From: Litsea cubeba
Lineage: Eukaryota > Streptophyta > Magnoliopsida > Laurales > Lauraceae
Reading direction: 5' to 3'
Assembly: GCA_012931725.1 (NCBI GenBank)
Contig: CM022944.1
Location: 75,548,151 to 75,612,150 of the forward strand
DNA length: 64,000 nt
Numbering within the stretch: position 1 is the first letter of the stretch; every line of letters begins with the position of its first letter. The position numbers were made by a program, and so were the translations under genes. Positions 22,579 to 33,077 of the stretch are shown piece after piece. The notes below the pieces were generated by a model. The model saw only the letters and a list, made by a program, of their open reading frames with translations. It was not told the DNA's origin and did no database searches.

Positions 22579-24639
22579 TGAAGGAAATCGCGATTCAGAT
22601 CTGAAACTTCTCATAAAGAGACTACTATGGTTGATGCAAAGCATGACAGATTTTAAAAAATCTGATTTCTGCACTATGCAGCGGAAATCAGCCATAAAGA
22701 ATCGCATAGAAACTCCATTAAATCATGACCAACAAGTGTATAATTAAAGGAGAATGAATAAGACTCATACCTCAAAGATTTGTAGACTTCAAATCTCTGA
22801 AAAAATAGATCCAAAGGCGCGAACTCAGACTTGCAATTTGCAAACAAGTTGCTGGAATTTTCTTGCACTAGTATTGCCTTTGATCTTCTCCTCTATCTCA
22901 CTTCCAAATCTGATTGGCTAAGATGGTGGGATCTTAATCTAGGTATTAAGAACTATTTCTCTAAGGGAAAATCTCAGACCTCAAGCTTTCTTCTCTCAAG
23001 AAGAGAACCTTTCCAAGGCTGGACGTGTGGGGCTCTCCTTGTGCTCACAAATTGTTTCACAAAGTGTGTTGTGAAACTTGCAAAGGCATTCTTCTTAGCT
23101 TCCTTGTTATGGACGTCCAAAGGGGATGATTCTCCTTTTATAGAAACTATGGGAAGCCTTTCCTATTTAGTTATCTCTCCTTATTCTAATTTATGTCCAA
23201 AAAGGAAAGACTTATTTCCTTTAAGAAACACTCTAATTAGAAAAGGAAACCAAAAGGAACTTTCCATACAATTAGTAATACTAGTTGTAGAACACTTACT
23301 AATTTTAAGTTCCTAATCCAAAAAGGAAACTAACTCATAGGAATACTAATCCAAAGAGGAGTCCAACTTTCCAAGTAGAGTCCTACTCAAAGTTGGAAAC
23401 CTTACCCATGGAAATCCTATTATGGACATCCCACATATCAATGCACACCATGGCCCACATATAATTTATCTAGAGTTAAATTCATGTATGCCATCAAAGG
23501 CCTATTTGAATTCAAACTCAAAATTATTTTTCCACTAAAATAGTTCATCCTTATGTTATCTAAACATCTTAGGAAACCATGCCAATCTTGGTAAGTGACT
23601 AGAGAAGGGACCAAAAGACATATTTGCCATTGGCTCCCAAAATGACCAAAATGTCCATGCTAAACCCATAGCAACATAAAGATCATTTTAACCTTAACTC
23701 ATTCCACTAAAGAGTTATGGTTGAACTCCAAGGACAAATATATATTATAATAAGCTCGTCATAAAATGACGGTTGTCTTCGACCTACTAAGTGTAATGAC
23801 CTGAATGCCCCTCTATGTAACATCCATAATCGAGTCAGGTTATCATATGTACTATCAACCTTCCCGATTACATCTAAACCTTAGAACTTCATATCCTTAA
23901 ACATAATCATCATTCGAATATCATTCTCTTGATCCAGGGAGCGACCCACAAGTTCAATATCCATATGGAACATCCATATACTAAGATCTTAGATTTTGAT
24001 GATTAATCGGATAATTCTAAGGGGACGATTATTCCATCATCAGATGGCATAGATTCTATATTGCATCTGCACGTCCCAACTGATCAAGTCCGAGTACCCA
24101 AAATACAGAGCTATTGACCCATGAATAGAATCTCACCCATAGTGAATTAAAGCACAAGAACTTGACTTCGTCAGTTCATCCACAAATGCTCAAGATTAAG
24201 AGTACCGGTTACTCAGTAGCATGAGGTGACTTGATCTCCTTTCTGTGATAGTACTATTTTAGAGATCACACCTACAACGGTCCTGTTCAATGCATGACAC
24301 ATGCACTAATGAGATAGATCCGGGAAAGGCCTCTCATGACTTAGGTATGTCACCCTATATAGGAGAGTATCTCATTATAACTTCTACCAAGATGAAGTGC
24401 CCAGCTCCATCTTTCAGTTATGAACAAATATGATGTTTCCAGTTGTCCATGAATTTGACCTATCTGTGTGTAGACACTACACACCTAATTCATTTACTAG
24501 AAACAATGGGCCTTACACAACCATACATATATACATGTTTAAGCATAAAAGAGTCTTTCAATTAAATAACCAGTAAATATCCAGTAACAAAAGATGAGAG
24601 TGCAGCTAGTGGGCTTTAGGGCATACACCAATCCCAACA
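22579..24639 (-). repeat. 5' LTR of the Copia element
   Basis: Right copy, 2061 bases, nearly identical to 14982-17040. The minus-strand TATA box CTATAAAAGG at 23134-23143 would drive transcription leftward into gag-pol, giving a U3 of about 1.5 kb. Confidence 0.93.
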
Positions 24640-25019
24640 AGAAGACCATAGGGTTGGGATTTCTTTTATTGGAGTTTGGATCTCTTTTTCTCTCTTTTCC
24701 TTTTTGCAATTGATTAGAGGCAAGTGCAATATGCTTACTAAATATAGAATGGGTGTTTACTATTATTGATTCTCTGAATTTCTATTCAATTGATGTTAGA
24801 ATTGTTAGATTTACCTTTGAGCATGTTTTCATGGATTCTTTTGGCCATTGATGGATGTGTTGTTCTCATTTGGAAGATCAATGGCCCATGGATTGGATGG
24901 TTGGATGTATATTGAAGTGCTTTTTATGTCTCTTGATGTTTCTGCGATGATTGGGCGAGATTGGTTGAGTTTTGATGGAAATTGGATTAAAGAAGAAGGA
25001 AATCCGGAATTTTAGAAGT

Positions 25020-25320
25020 CGCAGGGGACCAGAGTTCTGGCCGAGACCTGAGTTTTGGCCGAGACCAGAGTTCTGGCCGTGATTAGTGTTTGACCGAGAC
25101 CAAAGTTCTGGCCGAGACCAAAGTTTTGGCCGAGACCAGAGTTCTGGCCGAGATCAGTGTTTGACCGAGGCCGAGACCAGAGTTCTGGCCGAGATCAGTG
25201 TTTGGCCGAGATCAGTGTTTTGGCCGAGATCAGTGTTTTGGCCGAGATCAGTGTTTTGGCAGAGCTCAGTGCTTAACCGAGCTCAGTGCCTGACCGAACT
25301 CAGTGCCTAGATAGACTGAA
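25020..25320. repeat. GGCCGAGA / AGTTCTGGCC repeat cluster
   Basis: About fourteen units of 18-24 bases vary around GGCCGAGACCAGAGTTCT and GGCCGAGATCAGTGTTTT. It lies inside the chromovirus-like solo LTR at the same relative place as the clusters at 212-366 and 4378-4755. Confidence 0.88.
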
Positions 25321-27280
25321 CTCAAAGCTAGAACATAGGATTTCCAAAAAAAGGAACTGGAACCTGGGACTCCCTTCAACCAGGAATTCTAGTGTGTGTG
25401 CTTGGCCGACTAGGCCAGGAGGTCAACCGAGCACACAGGAATCTCTAGAAAAAATTAGGCATTGCATGTAGGGTGTCTGTCTTCTAATCCCAGTGTGTCG
25501 GGTCGGCCACCCAGGCCATGAGGACGACCGAGCACACTGTGTATAGTAACTTTCCCAGATTTTAGTTTCTGATGTTGTGATCATATGTGGAGCCCATTGA
25601 CCATCCAAATGGACTTCCATCACTGTGCCAAGCACGAGTCAATGGTATGACTCAAACCTTGACTCGTGAGACCCTCTAATTTAGGTTTAGGTTGTGTATT
25701 CTATGATGATTCGGTCCTTAAACATTGTCAATGATGCCCGTAACTTCTGGAGCACCAAACAAAGTATCCTTGGCATCTAAGACTCCATTTAGAGATTGAA
25801 TTATCTGAGATGAATCTGAATCTAAAAGTGGATTAATTATTTAGGTTGGACTGTTGATATTTCCTATTGATTCTTATACTTGATATTTATCTCCTTTTTT
25901 TTGCTACTGTCACTCTATTGTCATTATTATTGTTTATACTTGTTAATTAAATGGAAAATGGATGACCTGAGCCTAGGACTACTTAGAGGTGACCTAGTGG
26001 TATGATGGGGTGAACACAAACCTGTGTCTGTGGCTAAGTGGGCCCTTTTATGGCCTAAGTTTGGATATGGAATACCCTAGACTGAAGAGGTTGGATTTTT
26101 ATAGACTTGTAACTCATTATGGATGAGAATGGACTCTATATCATTGGAAATGGACTTATCCCTTCATTTGGACTGTTATAGACTAGGCCATGTGTTTGGT
26201 GGGCCTTGGTATGCATCCAATGATTGGATTTGGACCTGATTGTGATCCATGGTTTGTATTGGGTACTTGGACCTCTTAGGGACTTTGTTTGGACCTTATT
26301 CATGCAAGGCAAAGCCTAGATAGACACGGACCTTTATTATTTCCGAGTCGGCATAAACATTCACTCAGTTGATCTAAGCTCGGCCTTTGGACTGATCATC
26401 ACTGGTAGGAGCTACTGAGACTGTTAAGTGAGCTATCATGATGAGCATTGTTGGAGACGGACGGTGTGATATCGGGTCTGGTATTGGAGTGTGATGAGGA
26501 TGTTGTTTGCGGGGCTAGATAATCCCCAGCACTGGTGAGGTTTCCCCCGCCACGACTGTGTTCAGTATGGGAATGCCGCGGCATAATATCCCGCGGTATC
26601 CAGCTCGTGTGAATGTGCCATATAGTGTAGGTTTAATATTATGTTTATCTTGATTCTATTTGTTTATCTTGCTCAACTGCCTAGAATCTATATCATTGTT
26701 ACCCTTTTTAACATTATTACTGTCTCTACTCTTTTGATGCACACATCCTATATTACTTGCATACCGTCTTTAGATCTGATCCATTCTTAGTGCTTAGGTC
26801 TCGACCCCGAGTTTGAGGACGAGGAGCTCGTGCTTGCTGAGGCGCCCGTAGTTGGGGACTACGGGAGAGGACCAGCCGACCAGGTGGTAGAGCTAGAGGT
26901 TGGAGAGCCAGTACATGGGGATTGAGAGTGCATCTTTGTTTGGGTTTTTGAGTGTCTTTTGTAGTGAGATGGGAAGTGTTTAGAAATATGTAATAAACCT
27001 TGATGTTATCACTTGTCATTTTTTAGGCTGGACTTCAGCCCGTTTACATTTGATATATTCGATGATACCTTATGCTTCCACTATCTTATTAATTCGCTTC
27101 CGCTTTACCCTTTATGCTTCCGCAAATTAACCAATGATATTATATTGTTCAAAAAGTTTTAAATTAAACCTCATCGCGGACCTACGATCTTGGAAGTTCT
27201 CAGATTTTTCAGAAAGTAGTGCGCCAATTTCGGTACCTTGACGGTTTTCCCGGTAATTGGAATTGGGTCGTTACATAAAG

Positions 27281-28680
27281 CAGCTCAGCAAGAGTGCTAC
27301 AAGGCCTACCCTGGTTTCGGTGAAATAACTAACCAGGTATGTTTGGGTTTCTCAGTTGGTGACAAACTAGTTAAATGAAAAAAATCAAGCCCACACTAAA
27401 AATAGCTAAAAGAGAAGACAGAATGCAAGGCAAAAAAAAAAAAAAAAAAAGATCGTCATTAGAGAATACAATTTTCTTCATTACAAGCATAAATGTTCCC
27501 TATTACATCAGAAAGGGATAGATGTGTCATGGAAAGAGCAAAGGTCATCTAAGTTGGCCCAAGGTCACCAAATATAGATGTCTCCTCCCAGCCACATCAG
27601 TAAGAGCTTATCAAAAATGTATTTCATGAAGACGCGGGCGACTCCATGACAGTATCTCCCTCGATCTCCTTTGCAAAGGAGAAATCGAAGATCTATTTCA
27701 TGAAGACACGGGCAGCTTGATAAAAAGTAATTCCCTCACCCAGATGGATTGGACAGAATGATTTTTCGACCACCAGCGCCGTCCCTTCTTCATGAGAGAC
27801 CAGAAGCTTGATCTTAGCAACAACTCTTCCCTCAGGCAAGCACTCTCACTGCAAAATTCTCTGATTCTTCTCCGGCAAAGATGAAAACACAAGTTGGAGA
27901 GACCTTGACCCTCCATCCATATTTATAGGAGGAGAAGGCGCTCCTTCCAAGTCTGAAGGTACATGCGTCAGGCATTCCTTCATATCATCTCGAATACTGC
28001 ACGCGCCCCCTCTAAGACGGTGCGCGCCTTTTCAGAGCAATTGGACAACTATCCAGATGGTGACACGTGGGAATGTCTTCTACATCAATAAGAGAGCATC
28101 ATTTATGACCTTGGGAAACCAATCGCCCCAGAAAATTCTCTGAATGATTGAGGGGACATCTCCAAAGATACCGAGATCATCTTGGCCTCGGTGAAAGTAC
28201 CAGCTGGGCGTGACTCGGTCCTCTCCAGTTAGCACCAGCGCCGACCATACTACACCAGCTCCGGTAAAAGTACCAGCTGGTCATGTCTCGGTCTCGGCCT
28301 TTAGCAGCTCAGCAAGAGTGCTAAAATGACTACCTTGGCTTTGGTAAAGGTACCAGCCAGGCATGTCTCGGCCACATGTGCATCGAATACCAGATCGCTG
28401 GCAAGCGAGACTACACCTCTGGTGACGAGCCAGCCGGTCATGTCTCGGTCTTAAAGCAGCTCAGCAAGAGTGCTAACGAGACTATCCTGATCTCGGCCCA
28501 AACGCATCTCGACAGCTGTGCCATATCGATGCCAACGAGATTATTCTACAAAAATAAAACAAACCGTGGAACTCGGCAACTGCCTCGGTGACTACTTCGA
28601 TTAACAGAACCAAGTACACTATCGATATAGTTCCAAAGCCAACAGTTTGCTCCCGTTCGAGTTCGGTCAATGAGCTGGGC
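27281..28680 (+). repeat. 3'UTR of the Tat element, part 2, with LTR-derived repeats
   Basis: Continues the 3'UTR after the TAAAG duplication. From about 28149 it reads GAGGGGACATCTCCAAAG, a diverged copy of the LTR start, followed by repeats of ACCAGCTGGTCATGTCTCGG and AGCAGCTCAGCAAGAGTGCT (28250-28490). Upstream, 27915-28145 resembles 31363-31678: a minus-strand TATAAATATGG, then GGTGACACGTGG, then the LTR-like start. So part of the antisense promoter, the PPT region and U3 appears twice. A short A-run lies at 27433-27451. No convincing coding frame. Confidence 0.65.
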
Positions 28681-29053
28681 TACGATACGGACAAATTCAA
28701 CATCTAGGTTCAATTCAATTACTTCTCAAAATTTTGGATTATTATTATTAAAGTGTTTTTGGTTGGCAAGCCGAATTCAATTACTTAAGGGAAGTCTACA
28801 TCCTAAAGCATATGAGGAGCTCGGTTATAGAACGAAGATCAGACACTTGCAGTTTTCAAGAAATATATGGAGGCAAGCATGAAAAAAGAAAAAGTTGACT
28901 AGATACAAGCACTAAAAAAAGGGGCTGGATTATCAAAAAGATATTTTCATTTTCAAATTTGTGTCATTACAAGGCTCAACAAAAAGAAGATACATCAAGG
29001 AAACAAAAGAAAAATCTTCAAGCAGCAGGAGCTCCAGTAGCGTCGCCCTAGAC
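28681..29053. other. Spacer after the antisense gene
   Basis: AT-rich, no domain or clear RNA gene. By position it is the 3' flank of the antisense gene. Confidence 0.5.
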
Positions 29054-31102
29054 TTAAACGATCTCATGCTCGGCTGAAGTAGATCCAGCCGCAGTGACCT
29101 CGGTCGCTTGAGGAGGCGCCTCAGAAGTATAGAGAGCGGAGCTTGGCTCAGGTTCCGAGCGCGGGAACTTGTCTGGATTTTTGTAAGCCGGGTGGTCGTC
29201 AGGAACCCCCGCCTTTTTCAAAGCGGCCATCCAGCCCATTTCCCAAGAAGCATCCCTTATTCCTTCAACTTGCACTTCATTCTCGTCCCCCGCCACTCCT
29301 ATTCCTTCAAGAAAGGCAGCGTTGATCTCGGACTGGGCATTGGCTTTGACCTCGGCTTTCTGTTTTCCTAGCTCGGTTACCCTCTGCTCCAGCTCGGCCT
29401 CTCTCTTCTTCGCAGTCTCGATCTCGGCCTTCGCCTTGCCGAGCTCGGCGAAAAAGGCACGAAGAGTATCCTCCTGATCCTTGATCCTCTCCTCTTTCTC
29501 CGCCAGGGCGGTCTTGTATGTATCCCTGTCAACCTCGGCCTTCATCAGCATCTCTTTGCACTTTTGGACTCTGTACACCGAGACCTGACACTTTTGTATG
29601 ATCTACAAAAGAAACAAACTTCAGAAGGCAGTAGTCGAAGCCAAACACTCGTAAAATTCGAGGAAAAACACTTACAGAAAGGGCGGAGTGCATCTGTGAC
29701 ACCAATAGCATCATGTCATCAAGCTCGGCATGCCTCGCCATGTCGCGCGGCAATGCACAAGCGCTGCCAAGCGTGGCGACCACCAAAGGGTTCCCAGCGA
29801 GACGATCTTCTACTGATAACGGCCTACCAGTCTGAAGTAGAAGACTCTGGCTTCCAGGGTGTCGGCGTGGGCTATCGCGCCGTTACCGTAGTACCAGGGC
29901 CCTCCTGCACTGGGCCCTGCTCTGTTTGACCCTTGGTCTTGGACCTTTTCTTTCGCCGGACGTCCTCCTGCGTAGTCTCGACAGAAGTGACTACGGGGGT
30001 ACCGGTCCCAGCTATAGTGGAATATGAAGGGGCAGGGGCGAAGGAGGTCTAACAGGAGGAGGAGAAGGCCCCGGAGCCTTACCTCCAAAGGCCTTAGCCC
30101 CAAGATTCTTAAAAACCGGCTTCGGTCGGGTCCCTACCACTGCTCTCCTCTCTTCTGAGTCGCTGGACGAAGTGCTCGAGGACACTACAATCCATTTGGT
30201 TATCTCGGCTCCTTCGGAGTCAGATCCGGAAGCAGAAGCCTCAGCACTAGAAGCAGCCCAACACTCTTCTTCAGTCTCGTGCTCTACGGACTCAACTCCT
30301 TCCAAAAGCTCAAGCACCCGTTGCGGGTCGCTCTTCCTCTTGAAGTAAGATTTGTACCTCGGCTCGTAGCCAAGTAGTGACCAGGCCGACTTGTCTTCGT
30401 GACTGTGATAACTCTTCACGGCCCAAAGCCAGGACTCGTTCCTAGCCCAGCCAACTCGCCAGGCCTCTTGCCTCCTTTGGTTGACGCCTGCACAACAAAC
30501 AGGAAATTGTTAGCTCGGCAATAAAAAGAGACAGAAAAATACAGAAAAAGAAGGGTACAGAGTTTACTTGGAGGAGCACCGAGACGACGGGGAATTCGAA
30601 AAGACCTCTACGACATGGGCTCGTCATCACCGAACTCCCAGTTGCCCGAGACGAAAAGGCGATCGTCCTCGGCATACTTACTCGAGTCCTCCAGGGCTCG
30701 AACGAAACCATCTCGGCCCGTCTTGGCTCGAAGGTAATAAGTGTCGTCTTGAGATTTACAGAGGTCGTAGACATCCTCGATATCATGGACACCAAGGTTG
30801 ATCTTTAAAACCTTATTGAGCACGGCAGTGCCCATTATTATCTTGAAGTCGTTTGGCATCAACTGACAGGGACAAAGGTTCCATGCCCTGAGGCAGTCCC
30901 TGAGAAGAGGGTGAAGGGGAAACCGGACCCCACCCTCAATTATGGCTATTAGGGGGAACGACATCCAGCCGTCATAAAAGCTACCATCTACATACAACCT
31001 AGGGTCAGGTTTCCTGATGAGGACATCCTCGGGTATTTTGTACATGGGCTTTAACGGAGCAATCGCTCCTGCGGTCTCTAGCCAAAAACTGTAGATGCCC
31101 AT
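29054..31102 (-). pseudogene. Antisense gene (aORF) of the Tat element, intron-containing, decayed
   Basis: The gene lies opposite to gag-pol between integrase and the 3' LTR, the position of the Retand antisense ORF. Exon 1, 31102-30568, starts MGIYSFWLETAG and contains GVRFPLHPLLRDCLRAW with CPCQLMPNDFKIIMG, resembling the plant transposase/gag-like domain reported in such aORFs. An in-frame TAG lies at 30608-30610. I infer an 80-base intron 30567-30488 (GTAAAC...TTGTGCAG); exon 2, 30487-30082, then reads in frame (VNQRRQEAWRVGW) and ends at AG|GTAAGG. A later exon ending at 29676 (LSVEDRLAGNPLVV) joins in frame, across a 73-base intron, to exon 29602-29054, a 180-residue coiled coil of heptad-like KAE/EE repeats ending HEIV. 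The middle exon around 29890-30080 is uncertain. The product is probably not made here; its role is unknown even in intact relatives. Confidence 0.7.
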
Positions 31103-31362
31103 TTCTCAGGGAAATAAAGAAAAAAGAGAGACAAGGGTCAAAAAAGGGAAGAAAACCCTAGAAGGGACTCTAATCGTAGAAATAAACAAGACAGGGAAAG
31201 AAAGACTTACGGAGACGAAGGGTAGATTTGAGACTCGGACTAGCAGAGGTTTGATCTCGGTAGCATTTCTCTTTAGACGGACTATCTTCTGTAAGCTCTC
31301 TGGTAAAACTCTCATTCCTCTAAAAAACGCAAGTGAAGAAGGAGGGGAGGGGAGGCACCCCA

Positions 31363-31370
31363 TATTTATA
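31363..31370 (-). promoter_or_regulatory. TATA box of the antisense gene
   Basis: The minus strand reads GCTATAAATATGGGG, about 260 bases before the ATG at 31102 and followed by a CT-rich leader. GGTGACACGTA, close to a G-box, lies upstream at about 31474-31484. A related TATAAATATGG with a true CACGTG G-box is duplicated at 27920 and 28064. Confidence 0.6.
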
Positions 31371-31657
31371 GCGAAAAATTGGGCGCCTCATGATGGCACC
31401 ATTTTGAATTTCGAAAAAGTCACTTCAATCACTATGCGTGCCTCTTCAAAAAGAGAGGGCAACCAATCAGACGGTGACACGTAGTACCAGCAGTTCGTAT
31501 TTTACGACATTTGAGGCGCGGCATTTAAATACCTCAGGCAGACGGAGCGACATCAGATAGAGATGAAGCGTCAACAACCAAGATCGAGATAAGGCTCAAA
31601 TTGAGAAGATTCTCCCATCAAATAGCTTCCGACCTCAAAGAGTTAAGAAATTCTAAG

Positions 31658-31678
31658 AGCTCGAAAGCTAGGGGCAAT
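31658..31678 (+). other. Polypurine tract of the Tat element
   Basis: GAGCTCGAAAGCTAGGGGCAAT immediately precedes the 3' LTR; the core is AAAGCTAGGGGCAA, the usual form in plant Tat elements. Confidence 0.85.
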
Positions 31679-32402
31679 TGAGTGGGGATATTTCCAAAGA
31701 TACCGAGATTAGATTAGCTTCGGTAATGATACCAGCTAATCATGTCTCGACCTCGGCCACGCGCACCTCGGTAACGGTACCAGGGTGCCAACCGAGATCA
31801 AGGTTGCTCCCGACCTCAATCATTCATGACTTCGGCATCATGTCCTGGCCTCGGTCACGCATCTCGGCAATGGTGCCAGATGGCTAGCCGATATAGATAC
31901 TGACAGCAGAACTTTTCTGGAAGCTCAACCACATCATGGGATGTGTGATAAGACAAAGGCATACGCAAGTAGGGCTGATAAGCCATCTTGCCGCCCATAG
32001 CCCTTGACATTTCGACATCCACAGCTCCCAAGGAGCCAAAGTAGGGCCTGACGGGACATGATGTGCTATGATGGGACTATTATTTAATGAAGAGTGGGCT
32101 GATGAGGTTACGTCTCGGGGGGCCACCCTCCACAGTCGGTTCTATCTTCTATAAATAGAGGACTCAATCCCAAATACATGGTAAGCTGTGCATAACATAC
32201 AACCCCTTTACTATTCATCTTCACCCTACTGCTTAGTCCTGAACTAACTTAGGCATCAGAGAGCCTTGCGCTGACTACAGCCAGGGTCCTCTGACCTGCT
32301 ACTCTCCCTTCCCTTATAGGTTCTAGACATCTCTCTACCTTCAAAGAGGCTAAACCTCATCCTAATGCACCATTCCAAGTCCGTAATTTTTAGGCACTTA
32401 CA
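31679..32402 (+). repeat. 3' LTR of the Tat element (intact, 724 bp)
   Basis: TGAGTGGGG...CACTTACA. Uninterrupted, so it shows the empty site of the insertion in the 5' LTR (ACAAC at 32199-32203). It is followed by TTTAC, the 3' copy of the TSD. Confidence 0.92.
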
Positions 32403-33072
32403 TTTACATGCAAAACCAATAAAATTAGAAAAACAACCTTAGCCTTCCATGGTCTTGATATTCATAATCTTCATGTTGAATGCGTCATTGATTTTACAGA
32501 AGCACGGAAAATCAAAGATGCCAAGGATGGAGTGGTGTGATTTTTGGAAGGTAGAGAGCGGTTGTTGGTTTTCTTGGGATGAGTTGTAAATTGGACTAGG
32601 GGTGTACACTGGGTTTGGAAACCCGGTCCGACCCGGTAATTCGACCCGGCCTGGACATATTCGGGCGGGTGAAACATGGTCTGAGACCGGGTCGGGTCTC
32701 ACCCGGTCCGGATTAGTACCCGACCCGGCATATACTAATCCGGACCGGGTTCCGGGTTAAGGAAGTTTTGTTAATCGGGTTATTGGGCCGGTTATAAAAA
32801 AACATTAAAAAAAATAAAATTATATACTAGATTTCCACCGACTTTTCTTCTTCAATCCCTATCTCTCTCTCCCAAACGAGTGAACGACGATGTAGGCAGG
32901 GACTCAAGGTCTGTCACTGGCCGAAGATGATGATGGTGGGAGAGAGGCGATGGAGATGTTCCGCGATGACAACGATGCTGATGGTGGTCACGTATGTACG
33001 ATGCCGTAGAAGAAGATGCCAATGGCGATGATCACGGTGAAGGTGTTGTGGGGTTGGACACTGATGCACAAG
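32403..33072. other. Sequence between the two Tat elements, with an ACCCGG-rich block
   Basis: No gene seen. From 32596, CTAGGGGTGTACACTGGG starts a block rich in ACCCGG and GACCCGG. A similar block in inverted order ends at about 59076, on the far side of the second Tat element. See the matching feature at 58900-59076. Confidence 0.45.
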
Positions 33073-33077
33073 TACGC

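Larger units (their letters stand above)
14982..24639 (-). mobile_element. Young Ty1/copia element, full length but coding-defective
   Basis: LTRs at 14982-17040 and 22579-24639 enclose gag-pol on the minus strand. The TSD AGAAG is perfect (14977-14981 and 24640-24644). Integrase precedes RT, so it is Ty1/copia. The PBS matches initiator tRNA-Met (TGGTATCAGAGCCA). By eye the LTRs differ at only about seven bases plus two A-run indels over 2.06 kb, so insertion was recent. Even so, pol has three in-frame stops and a deletion in RNase H, which points to mobilisation by another copy. LTRs above 2 kb and a 1.7-kb leader are long for Copia; I do not assign a sublineage. Confidence 0.95.
14261..27275 (+). 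mobile_element. Chromovirus-like solo LTR, itself split by a Copia element
   Basis: It starts TGTGAGGCCCCACCCC, ends GGGTCGTTACA, and is flanked by TAAAG at 14256-14260 and 27276-27280. Without the Copia element it is about 3.35 kb. A plus-strand TATA box lies about 350 bases in, so U3 is short and R-U5 long. At 25020-25320 it holds a GGCCGAGA repeat cluster, 1.1-1.4 kb from the start when the insertion is removed. Near its end (26800-26925) is an acidic reading frame ending in TGA. No gag or pol belongs to it, so it is a solo LTR. Confidence 0.85.
2755..32402 (+). mobile_element. Ty3/gypsy element, Tat lineage (Retand-like), old and nested
   Basis: Two LTRs starting TGAGTGGGGATATTT lie at 2755 and 31679 and end ...CACTTACA at 6569 and 32402. 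Flanking bases TCTAC (2750-2754) and TTTAC (32403-32407) fit a 5-bp TSD with one later change. Internal order on the plus strand is PBS, gag, protease, RT, RNase H, a second RNase H, integrase, repeat-rich 3'UTR, an antisense gene, PPT. The extra RNase H and the antisense ORF downstream of integrase are known traits of the Tat lineage, especially Retand. Many in-frame stops and several frameshifts show it is dead. Removing three insertions with one copy of each TSD leaves about 11.7 kb, normal for the group. Confidence 0.9.

Noticed and set aside
30442..30795. Minus-strand frame of 117 codons overlapping the antisense gene
   Set aside because: It is in another frame and crosses the inferred 80-base intron; the joined exon reading is more protein-like.
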